Source: Morinoia aosen (lineage: Eukaryota > Arthropoda > Malacostraca > Amphipoda > Talitridae). From it: DNA of 64,000 bases. A program made the position numbers and the translations under genes. The notes under the pieces are model-generated. The model saw nothing but the letters and a program-made list of their open reading frames with translations, searched no databases and was not told the DNA's origin. The stretch lies in NCBI GenBank assembly GCA_030386875.1, contig CM059575.1, positions 41,756,859 through 41,820,858 on the forward strand, given 5' to 3'. Positions 13,543 to 24,642 of the stretch are shown one piece after another. Position 1 is the stretch's first letter, and each line of letters begins with the position of its first letter.

Positions 13543-13742
13543 ATGTTTTCCACGGTCGAAGCGATTCAATTGAATAATAAATTTTTGGTTGGCCCAGATG
13601 AAATTTCGAAGTATTGCTGTAGAATTAAGTGCTCTGAAACTGGTGACGTCACTTTTGCAGTTTACACCCCTCAGGATCGAGGATACAACTATTGTATCAT
13701 AGAAAAATTAGCGCTCCCAGCGGGAATATATGAGGTCTCAAG
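13543..13742 (+). CDS. Possible small first coding exon (unrecognised)
   Basis: An ATG at 13,543 opens a frame of about 66 codons in otherwise AT-rich DNA. The peptide has a balanced, soluble-protein-like composition, with a middle segment reading GDVTFAVYTPQDRGYNYC, but I cannot assign a family. An in-frame stop lies two codons before the ATG, so this would have to be a true start. The frame ends at TCAAG|GTAAAA, a plausible splice donor. A possible acceptor (TACTACAG) lies about 35 bases upstream. No following exon was identified. Confidence 0.2.
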
Positions 13743-13749
13743 GTAAAAG

Positions 13750-16700
13750 TTAGGTATACGTCTTTTGTTAAAATTGAATAGGGATTTTTGTTTTGTGACG
13801 GACCCTCTGTTTTTCTGTTCACTGCTGTCCCGTTTTTCAACACTTACAACTATCTTCTTTAACTTATATCTTGTTTCATGACGTTATTTCTCAACTATCT
13901 GTTGCTATGCATCTTGTGCATAGATCCAACATTCCCTTGACTCCATATGCTAAATGGTGCCTTCTTCCTTCCTCTCCTTGAAATACCTTTGTTGCGGTTA
14001 AGGAGGCTTAAACTAACATCTAATCTATTAATCTTTGCAGTTAGCCCTTATATACAGTTCAGTCGCCGAAGATAATCTCTATTAAGGGATGGCCATCGAA
14101 ACTTTCTCGCTTCGTTTTTACGTGCATCTTAATTCCAGATTTTGCTGTAATTAGTGTACTTTTACCCTTAACTTTTGCCATGAATATTTATTTGAAATAC
14201 TGTTGTTTATTTACACATGTATCATGGAGTTTAAAATGGAAAATGAGTTCGGGACATATGAAGGTCCTATACTTGACGGTGTCCCAGTGCCGTCAATAGT
14301 ATTTTTAATATTAAGGTTTTAGTTCAGGAATCCTACACCATTTTGAGTGAAATTATTGCCCTGGAACTTTTTTTTCCAGTCTCAACTATAAACCACGATA
14401 ATATCGTTAACTGTTTATGTCCTGCATTACCGGCCCTTGAAGCAGTCGAAGTGAGTGTGCATGAAGGTGAAGACTGCGATCAATTTGGACCGACGTCAGT
14501 TCAGGCGCATCCATCTATTCAGTAACTGTACAGTAATCTATTCAGTAACTTAAACGTATTTAGATACGTATATTAACACCCACGTCTCAGTGTCAATACG
14601 GAAGCACTTCAACTAAGAAAAATGAAACCATGTAAGTTACGGACGGATAAATGAGCACAGCTAGTGACTTCCTTGTCGTCCTGGGTTTATCTTACAACCA
14701 AACCTTCTCCATTTCCTAAGCTCTGCATCATCTTATATAGGCTAATGTTTGTATTATTTTTTGATAAAACAAATTTCTTTGGATTTTGGAAAATTTCATC
14801 TCGGAACCAGAAAACGATAGGGGTCAAACCCATAAACTCTTATTACCTTCACGGTATATTAACTTTAAAATAAAACTTCGTGATGACAACCTCCAGTATA
14901 TAATCACTTCAAAGATGTTTCTAGATTTACAATCATAACGATAGGGCAGTCAATTATATCAGCCTTTTCAAAAGTAAGCACGCTAAAAAACTCTTCGTAC
15001 ACGATGGAAAAAATAAAATAAATGACTAATAGATTCACACATAGCTCAATTATATTTCTTCATCGAGGGCGGCGACTTAATGTTAGTGAACGAAACTTAG
15101 GGAAATCATAACCCATCATCTTGCGCAACTTACTATATCGTAAAAATTCGGTGTCTGATTTTGAAGACCGAATGTCCATTAACTGAGGTCTGTTCCGAGA
15201 TGTTGCTACGCGTGGGAATTAGGTATGTTATTCCATGCTATAGGGAGAATCGATATTTGTGAACTCACATGCATTGCATGACAAAGTTTAATTGAATACA
15301 TGTAAACGTATTTATGGAAACGGAGTGTCTTAAAAGTCTATTACGTGGGGAAAAATTTGTACGTCGAATCATGTAAATGCCTCAAACGCAGGGCATAGGG
15401 CACAAAATTATAATGAATACATGAATATTCGTCAAGACCGATATTTCCATTCAGAACTGTAGTCCGATGTTTGGGCTCCTGTTGACGTTGCACCAGGCTT
15501 GCGCTCATGTCTATTCACATGTATTGCTGCAAACTCCATCATTACCTGTTGAGGCAAGGACAATTTTAAAACTTTATTGTTATTCAGAAAGAATATTTTA
15601 CTGCACGGCTTGTAGTAACCAGGTATAGTGGCCGTTGTGGATGATGTGTCAAAATCGGTCACATGGCGTCCGGCAGTTCCGCAGCATGGTGGGTTCCACT
15701 CCTTGTGAGACAATTTACTGTTTGAGCTTTGACGTAAACGCAGAATAAATTAGGCTTCCAAAATGGTTCTAATAATAAAAAACCTGGAAGCCTTGAGTTC
15801 AGAATCAAAATAGTAATTACCAAGGAGAAATAGTCATGAAGTAATTATAGTTATCTCGAAGTAATAGGAGAAAAGTAACAATGGTTTGGTGTCAGGCCCA
15901 ATATGAGGGTGGTGAGACTGCTCTCGTTAATTCAATTTCCAGGGACGTAGTGCGCATACGCTAGTCTGGTAACAAACCATCTAAAGCATGCGGAAGTCGA
16001 CCCGTAACATCGTCTAGTGCCGGGATAACACGAGAGAGGCCACCACAGGAAGGCAGGAATACTCTCCGAAGTTGCAGGATAGGGCTAGGGAACAGCCTCA
16101 GCCTCCAACGAACGCTCTCACGCATTTGCACGTAAAGGCCTATACTTCCTTTCCAAAACAGCAAATTGTGAAAAATTTCAGAATAGAGCGTGATTTATTA
16201 ACTGAAGTACACAAGATTTTTATTGAGCATTTCGAAAAAAAAATTCCATCACAAGCGCTACACTTGTAAGATGCATCACATTTATAATCTGACAAAACTA
16301 TTGCAATTGACAGCTTAAATATAGCTACTCGAGGCACTTATATATAAGAACAGCAAATTCTGAAACACTTTAGAGAAACATTCTGAGATACAAACATTTC
16401 TCCTGTAGAACATGTACTTTAAACGTACTTTATACCTATCAGTTGTAAGATTTGCAATAAAGAATTGAAAATGATTACTCAAATTAACAATATACATTGT
16501 TGACAAAATTAAATCCATTTCATGTTAATTCACATAAATTTGAATCGTCTTGCAGAAGAGCTTCACTTACTGTATTTATTCCGTTTCGTAGCTTAGAGCG
16601 TTTAGTTATTCATTTCAAATATCTTCATATCATAGAATTTCTTGCTAAATCCAATAATTTATCAAATTTCTGATATTCGCTTTGAATGCTATGTGTAAGT

Positions 16701-17270
16701 TTTTCACTGACATCAGAAGAGATTATCCTCTACGTTTTCATTATTACGAAAGGGAACTTGAGCGGAAACCTTGTTTTGCATAACACTCGAGTCTGAATTA
16801 ACTTTGGTTCCAGGTCAGATGTTAATGATGACCAATTTGGCCAGGTACTCATGGTAACGGTTGATATTTTTCTCACTTTGAACTTAATATCATGCCATTT
16901 TTTCTTGGAATGAAATTTGTTTTATATTTCAAAAAATTGTGTTGGCAATTGATTTCAATGTTTACTTTTTACTCTGTAAAAAGTGACACTTTTTCATTCC
17001 GTATATGATTGGAATGTGTACGCCATAATTGGTTGCTATTCTGTCTTCGGCGAGGTCGAAGCAACTCAGCCCTGTTCAACTATGACTCAACTGTTATCAA
17101 CTAACGTAATGATATTTTAGATTAAATTAATTCATGCCTAAAAATTACGTGCGTGTGTGAGCAAATCAAACTCTTGTACATCGTATCAAAAGGAAATTTT
17201 CATCAACGTAGTTTACTGAAATAACATTGCCTGTCCAGCCTCTAGAGCGAGCTATTAGTTTTTATGCTAG
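13750..17270. other. AT-rich DNA, nothing recognisable
   Basis: Only scattered short frames. A small direct repeat (CTATTCAGTAACT twice) occurs at about 14,514-14,549. No gene, RNA or mobile-element signature is visible. Confidence 0.5.
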
Positions 17271-17379
17271 GAGTGACTAAATCCCAATTCCAACGCAATT
17301 CAGTCGCCTGTTCCGACAGTAATTTGCAAAGGATGTTTGCATGAATGCGTCTAGCAGAGCGGATGCAAGAGATAAAGAG

Positions 17380-17560
17380 AGATCGATGGATTTAAAGCAG
17401 CCACTCGGCTGCTGACCGTGAAAATCTCGACCTGACACGAGCATCCGGCGAGTGAGCCTCTGTCTTTGTTGCGCTGCGGGCGAGGAGTTCCAGCGCCGGC
17501 CGGGGCAGGGAGCAAGCAGTGCAGTGCTTAGGAGCCGGCACCTTCTCATGCCAGAACACG
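17380..17560. promoter_or_regulatory. GC- and CpG-rich patch
   Basis: An isolated GC-rich segment in AT-rich surroundings. Short frames are open on both strands and none is recognisable. It is comparable in size to the patches near 6.9, 10.7 and 23.4 kb but does not resemble them in sequence. It may be a promoter-associated island. Confidence 0.2.
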
Positions 17561-17761
17561 AGCACGGCAGTAAATTTTTCTCTATTTGGGGTAATTGTTT
17601 CGTCTATGTTGAGATATTTAATGCTGAGCTTGGGTTGTTGCTTTGTGTTGTGGCTTTTATTTTGAAATATTTCGTGACGTCTACTTAAGAACACCAATTA
17701 TTAAAGACGCACGTCTCTGTCGTGATGGTGGAAGAATGACTCCTTGATATCTCGGTCATCT

Positions 17762-18093
17762 GGATAACTATACGGCACACGCAGCTATTTTGTGCACAAC
17801 CATCATGAACTACAACAACTCTTACAAACGAATATGCTTAATATAACGAATAATCGAATAATCAGGATAACTATACGGCACACGCAGCTATTTTATACAC
17901 ATCCATCATGAACTGCAACAACTCTTACAAACTATTTTGTAATTTATTTGTGTTTAATTTACGAATATGTTTAATTAAAATTAACATATTCGAAAATTAA
18001 ACATAAATTAAACATATTCGTTTGTAAGAGTTGTTGCAGTTCATGATGGATGTGTATAAAATAGCTGCGTGTGCCGTATAATTATCCTGATTA
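17762..18093. mobile_element. Foldback/MITE-like element with long inverted repeats
   Basis: Two arms of about 74 bp (17,859-17,932 and 18,020-18,093) are reverse complements with a single mismatch that I can see. An additional, more diverged copy in the orientation of the left arm lies at 17,762-17,841 and pairs with 18,008-18,088, extending further into the loop. The spacer holds nested smaller palindromes built on CGAATATGTTTAA. There is no coding capacity. The structure would form a strong hairpin or cruciform. I see no clear target-site duplication, so the class is unknown. Confidence 0.75.
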
Positions 18094-18099
18094 AAACAC

Positions 18100-19845
18100 A
18101 CTCGCAAAAGCAGAGCCGTTCGACATTGCAAGCCAGCATATGTCGTGCAATATCGAACTCAACATCTCATAGCCACCTTCTGTATTAGTATAATGCACAT
18201 ACTGTGAGATTTACCACTGAATTATAAAATGAAGTTGAATGCTCCATGAGGTTTTAGTTTACCTTCTGTAATTCTATTTTACATATTTTAAACCTAATTT
18301 TTCGCCAGCTTTGGCCATCTTTTTGTTGATATGGCAGTTTTCCTATTATGATGCTATGGAAGTTTTCCTCAGCCAGTCTGAGGTACTACAGGCTATGAAA
18401 CTAAAGCAGCAACAAGCACTACCGTGGACAGCGCAGCCAGTTTGCAATGCTCAGAGGACCGAGCACTCAATATGCTTGGCCATGGGGGATATAGGGCGGG
18501 TCATTTTTCTAGAAGTTACGGGTAGATGTAACAAACAGTCTTAGTGGGAGATCCCCATGTAACTTGACTAACGTATACCTTATAGAACCAGGGGTCAATA
18601 AACCTGGTTATAGCTCCAGGGGAACCGAAAAATAGGAATTTATAGCAGCAAAAAGTACTGCACTCGCGCTTGTACAGTTACAAGTCTCTGGATTGAAGGA
18701 GACATGGATAGCATTATACGTCTCATCTGTTTCCATACTTTTTTATAAATTACACTCTGTGTACGAAATGAGTTTTGTCATTGCTAAAATATTTTTTTTA
18801 AAGAGAACACTGGCGAAAAAAGTTAGACTGGGACACAGTTGTTGAAAACAAGTATCAAGCGGATGAAGTGGAACACGTACTTGAGTTTAACTTTACTCCA
18901 GCTATCATTCAATTCTCTGGATATTAAAATAGCGTCAACTACGCAGCTTTTAGAAATACGGACAAAAAAGACAGTGCTTTATGACATCAAACAGTTAATT
19001 ACTGCAATTCGCCTTCACTATTGTTTTTGCCTGAAATAATTTCGAAGACAATTCATTAACCTCAGTAATTTTCCGTTCAGAAGCATTTAAGTTTGATTTT
19101 GAGTATAACCCAGTCTGTCTCTACGCCTCAATTAATGAACATTTTCGTATCTGCTTCCGGATTTAACTTTGCGATAACAGAAGAAAATAAGCTTGGGTGC
19201 AATCAGAAACTTTCATACGAGGGGTAGCATACCGTTCGTTCGAGCATGGGCTCAAATAGCAAAACAGGCTATCATGTGACCCGTACAAAATTTGAGGGTT
19301 TTGAAATCTTCTACTAGAAGTTTCGATCGCTTTAAATGAAATTACAAGAGGTGTAAATATATGCGTAGTGGGCATAGATTTATTATTCTGTGTACACCGT
19401 TTGTGCTGGGGCTTTTCAAACTCAAGCCAGTTTTGAAAATTAAGTATTTTCTATTTTGGATTGTATGAGTAATAGTGTATTATATACATACTATTTTAGG
19501 GTACGCGGCCTGTCAAAAATGACGGAATTCAACATTTTCCTTGAATAAATTTTCCAGGTGTGGATGTCAGACAAAAAAATTCATCCTTTTAGCACCTGCG
19601 ATTTAAATCTATTTTCACTTGTGCACCATGGTGAAACTCTCATTACAGGTACGATCATTAAGTATCCTTAAGAGCGTAACAGAGGGACGGAAGAGGCGGT
19701 CACCAAACAAATAAACTCACCAAGGGTACTATTAAATTAGGTCAGATGGCTGTAGTTGAAGTTAGAGGATTTCTACATGTCATGTTGGTGTATTGTACGC
19801 GGATGTCCGACCGTACCAGCGACATGGCCTATAGTGAACGGCTCG
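18100..19845. other. AT-rich DNA, nothing recognisable
   Basis: Only short frames of 60-80 codons with no family resemblance, and no clear repeats. Confidence 0.5.
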
Positions 19846-19976
19846 AAATTTCACCGGCCGTACACGCGACCAATTAATTAAGTGATGGGCACAAATTAGC
19901 CCCGGCCGCACTCGCGACCTTCTGAAGTGAGGGGCACAAATGATTCCACCGACCGTGCAGGTGACAGCTGGATCAC
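19846..19976. repeat. Degenerate 46-bp tandem repeat, about three copies
   Basis: Three diverged copies share a CACCGGCCGTACACGCGACC-like segment followed by an AAGTGAGGGGCACAAA-like segment. Copies begin at about 19,846, 19,893 and 19,939. The third is truncated and the most diverged. GC content is higher than in the flanks. Confidence 0.6.
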
Positions 19977-22900
19977 TCTTCCTTCAGATGCTTAATACAC
20001 TTGCAATTAAGTGAAATGAGTTGAGTTGAAAGTGAAATCTTGTCTCCTATGATGATTCTCGTATGATGTAAAGCTTTTGAAAATACAATTTTTTGAACCA
20101 TCAATGGATAACATATTTCGATCGAAAATGCTTTTTAACAACTGTTATTACAATTTGAAAACTCGTACTCTACTTATTCTTGTCTCGACTATCAGTGATT
20201 TGCAGTTTGGAACTTTTGTAAATTAATACTCAAACAACACGCGGTGAGCACGAGGTACACGGACATCATACACAAAAAACTTATTCTCTCGAAAAGAATT
20301 ATGGGAAATATTTTTGACCAGAGGAGAATATAGAGGTTGTCATCGCCAATTGGCTACGATCCACTACGGAGTTGTAATGGCGGATTTGGCCATAATTTAG
20401 TTTGATCAAGGTGCTGAATTTGAATGTGCATGTGGCACCATCTATGGTCCTCAATCATCTTCAAGTGATTCAAAGAAAAATAGATATGTTCGATATTTAA
20501 AGACATGCACAGATGTCGCATTTGTTAGCATGCACGTGTATATAGTTTCACCATACATTTGTGCGCAATTCTCACGAGTTATATGACACAACCAAACGAG
20601 TGCACATTGTTCTTCAATAGCTCATCATACTAAAGGCCTCTATATTCGTGTATAAACAATCAAATGCGAGGAACAAACAGACTTTCGACGCACAATATTA
20701 CGCAGCCATGCATAATTCAGGCGCTGATTTCCTGCCGATGTTCCGCCGCACACTCTCACTATTTTTACAGATGTGTTCGCATTAAGCTCTTCCTTCGTCT
20801 AGACCAGGTGTCAAAAGAGCCTAAATGATTCCCTGGTCTATGTATATTACGCATTTTGTTGTTTTCCTTACTTTTACAGCTTCTAACGAATTGATACATG
20901 TTTATTATTTTACACCATAAAAGTGCACCTGATCAATGTCTGCCGCAAACTTCAATTCAATCATTGTGTTCAGCGAGTATTTTAACTTCACATTGATTAT
21001 TCCCTATATAGTGGAGATGATTCTTTGGCCAAATTATATGCGATCCAAGTGGGAGAACGAATAGTAATTTACGTGTTGTAATGTAAAAAGGTAAATAAAT
21101 ACTATAGAAATTTAATAAAATCAGGAAATTCATTTAACTACTTTCACCACAAATAATTGCCAAGAAGGGTAATGCCCACTCAAGTACATGTTTTTGAAAA
21201 CCAAAATTCTAGGTCCACCTTGAACTGGTAAGTAATTGAATAATTTCAAAACTGCATGGAGCGAAAGAAAACTATTTTAGTTCTAAGAGAAACCCATGAA
21301 GAATTATGTGTTTTCTATTCTTCTGAGGTTTTTTCAATATCTTCATTGCGATATTGAAAGGATAGTGAACATATATGTAACGCAATCCTACGTACGACTG
21401 ACAAGAGCAACCGCTGTACCCTTCATATCATGGCTACGCACTGATCAGCTATAACACGGAAATTCGCTCAATATTTTTCTGAGGGAGAATACAGGAAGTA
21501 CAGCTAGAGTACGAGTATTAGTTGTTTTTTGTGTTCAATTATTAAGTGGTCTTGCATGGGTTACATCAGCAACCCAAGGTGAGTCAGATACTCTTCTATA
21601 GCGTAGCTATAGCTAATTACCTATATATAGTGTGACTTTATTGCAGGGATAACTTTGAACAGGTATTATATATGTAAACAAAAGCTGGCAGTCTTAAAAT
21701 GCTTAAAATATAGCAGACTGGAACGACTGCGTCAAGAGAAAGTTTGGTTGATGTTTATGAGGTTTTTCTTTCATGGCGCTGTAAGCGTTGAGATGACCGT
21801 AATTAAGCTGGCAAACAACATCGTCAGATGATGTTAAAACAACAACTTTGTACCTAAAGATAGTTTTGAAAACCTTTGAAAAGTTATTTCTGGCACTAAT
21901 CATTTTGAAACTATATCTCGGTAAGATGTTCATAAGTTTTTATTTACCATACGTTTCCATTGATAAATTTTAAGAATACTTTTTTGAGGTATTGTTCTAC
22001 ACATGAATGGTTTTTAAGAGTTTAGAAATTATGTTTAATATACTTTAGAAAACGTTAGAAACGGCACTTTTTAACCAGTGCTTGAAAATTTCCGCCTTTT
22101 CCATTTCAGTGAAAGATAATGCATCATATAGGACTTTACGAAACTCATTTATACCAATGTGGTTTGAAAAATTTGACTTCATAGTCAGTTTTTACTCAGT
22201 AATAATCATGAGAATCTCTTTCAAAAATCACTACTATACAAGGGAGAATTTTATTTTTATGATCTAAAAAGGAATAAACTATTTTCGGAAAATTTGTTGT
22301 TTCCGGAAATCTATGTGTATGCTGTTTCAATCTTCATTTTTTTGTAGTACTGCCAGCGCATTTGTTAGCGATAACGTCGGGCTTTTACTTTAAGTTACCT
22401 CCCAAAAATGTTCGAATTATTTGCTTCTTCAAACCAACAGCTGAGATTTTTAGGTCGGTTTCATTTCATAGAGAAAAGTTAAGTTTTTATCTCAAGTGTC
22501 AGTGAGAATACGAGAAGCTGTACAGCAACTCAAATAAACACGTACGGCAGGAAGTGCTTCGTGAAAAGGCTTTCTTGAGAAAAATGTATTGATTTCTTAT
22601 TTTCGCTTTTTTGAGCAATGTAATTATATAAACCAGTTTTGCCTGTACAGCATGGTCCAAGCGGTTCAGCTTCATTACTTAGCTATTTACTTATCTGTAT
22701 AGCATCCTTCAGCATAACAACCGTTTCTTCCTCGTCATATTTTTGCTCATTTCATTACAGAATGAAATATTTTTACCGTTATTTATTCAGTTCTTCAATT
22801 CTTGAAATACTTCCACTACTTTCAGGTGTAACATTCTTTTCGTAAAAAACAGCATCTTAAATACTCGTTCCTTCACACATTCTCTTGGCGAAAAAATCGT

Positions 22901-23360
22901 ACGGGGTTTTTAGTCTGCATATCGCGGGACCATTCAACATTTACGCCTTAGAATAAAATTTGCTCCTCGACTGATTTTCTAACCTGCCTCATAGTGTTAC
23001 GTCGATGAGCTCATGCACATCGGTGCATCATTTCTGTTTTTGCTCAGACACTAAATAGAATTCCGTATCAAGGAAAACAAACAGCCGGGCTCACGATACA
23101 CACATCTCCTTAAATTGAAGTTATGAGAAATTAAAAGGAGACAATTCTGTGAGACGCGCTGCATATAGCAAAGGTGCATGCACCTACGCGCGCAGAAGTG
23201 AGCGTTCATTATATATATAGTCATCCGGAAACAAAATTAAGCACTATATAATTTATGACGTGTCGTGCTTTTCTCCATTTCATCATTCCAGTTTACGATG
23301 TTGAGATTGATATTCCTGAGGTTGTTAAGTAGGAATTTCGTACCTCATGTATCCGCCATT
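19977..23360. other. AT-rich DNA, nothing recognisable
   Basis: No frame above about 80 codons, no family resemblance, and no clear inverted or tandem repeats. Likely intergenic or intronic. Confidence 0.5.
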
Positions 23361-23364
23361 GAGC

Positions 23365-23560
23365 GTGTCCACGTACACTTCACACGACAACCATGCATGT
23401 CAGTCGCGGCGGCGCAGCCCACGTAGCAACCTGCACGCCCGCTGAGAGCGACGCACGGCACGCACGTGCTCATCACTTGGCGCCGCGAGCATTTCGTGCG
23501 CCCTGGTCTCGGCTTGTCTCCTCTTGATGTCTCACTAAATTCCGCTGAATTTGGTGCCAG
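23365..23560. promoter_or_regulatory. CpG-rich patch
   Basis: A locally GC- and CpG-rich segment within AT-rich DNA. A 74-codon minus-strand frame crosses it and is not recognisable. It is a possible promoter-associated island about 1 kb before the GC-rich 44-bp array. Confidence 0.2.
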
Positions 23561-23930
23561 GAAGAACATTTTCTGAGCCTTAAGTCCTTCAACGTACGAA
23601 CATGTTCAAATGTACTCATAAGGCTTTATTGTAAAGCAATACAAACGACCTGAATTCTCCTTAAGTAAAACCTAAAAAATAAGCAATTTTTTTATAGCAT
23701 TCTTACGTTTCGTAAGAAATGAGCTTGTGTAAACATCGCACCGACGTTGAGACATCTAATGTTTATTGCACGTTTAGTGTTGCCTGTGCAGCTATTGCGC
23801 CTCAGTAATGATAGGGTCAGCAACAAATTCTTATTAATTTATTTGCGATGCTTATTTAATTGTCAAACTTCTAGATAAATTATCCAGGTTAAATATAATC
23901 GAAGAATTCATACATAAGGCGTCGCTAATT
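23561..23930. other. AT-rich spacer
   Basis: Short AT-rich stretch between two GC-rich patches. Nothing recognisable. Confidence 0.5.
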
Positions 23931-24118
23931 TGCTCGCTTGCCTGAGCCAACAGACCCCCTCACGATGTGCAAACTGTAGTGATGTGCGCGAGTATTTGTG
24001 TCTGTCGGAGTTTTTACGTGGACCACATACTGCGTGTAGTGATCTGACACCTGAGACGAGCCTCTACACGGCGCGTCCACGCCGCGCGCTGCAGCGTCAT
24101 TCTCCGCTTTATTACAGC

Positions 24119-24133
24119 GGCCACCAGAGGGGC
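24119..24133 (+). promoter_or_regulatory. CTCF-like binding-site match
   Basis: GGCCACCAGAGGGGCCA contains CCACCAGAGGG, which fits the known animal CTCF core CCASYAGRKGG. The next base departs from the usual GC. It sits about 100 bases before a CCAAT/CRE cluster and 520 bases before the GC-rich minisatellite. A single short match can arise by chance. Confidence 0.2.
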
Positions 24134-24216
24134 CATTGCCTTTTAAATGGTACTCCACCCTAGCGTAATGGCGATGATTTTACTCTGAACCTGATCCAGT
24201 TTCCCACAAAACATAG

Positions 24217-24489
24217 CCAATCCCAGCAAGAAGAAAACGTCACTGTAGAGCTCATGCGGGATTGGTTCAGCCAACCATGTCGCCCGGGTTTCAAGGTCAC
24301 CACTGGCCTGTCCGGTTTGTGACGTCATCAAATCTGTTCAGATTTTCGGTTCATCCCACCAATCGTATGGCATGAGCTTGACGTCATTCATTCTATTCAT
24401 GATTATTGGTTCATGAACTTTAGCTGCAGGAATTCCATTGGTTACCCCACAGGCAGGTTATTGATCCATGCGCAGGAGGATAGACCAAT
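24217..24489. promoter_or_regulatory. Cluster of six CCAAT boxes and two CRE palindromes
   Basis: CCAAT or its complement ATTGG occurs at 24,217, 24,261, 24,359, 24,405, 24,437 and 24,485. The full CRE palindrome TGACGTCA occurs at 24,320 and 24,379. CCAAT boxes bind NF-Y and TGACGTCA binds CREB/ATF factors. This density in 275 bp is far above chance and looks like a promoter or enhancer. What it would drive is unclear, because the DNA immediately downstream is the 44-bp array. It may instead derive from a repeat: the MITE at 59.45 kb also carries both motif types. Confidence 0.4.
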
Positions 24490-24642
24490 CGGAGCAGTGC
24501 ACTCGTTTCCGCTGAGCCTCAATCACAGTTTCCGTTCCGGATTGCATCGTAGTCGGCTCTGTAAATTGTATCCTGGCTACCGTGAATGTCCAACTTTTTA
24601 TCTCATTTTGCGCGTTCGTGAGAGCTGCTGAGGTGCCTTTGT

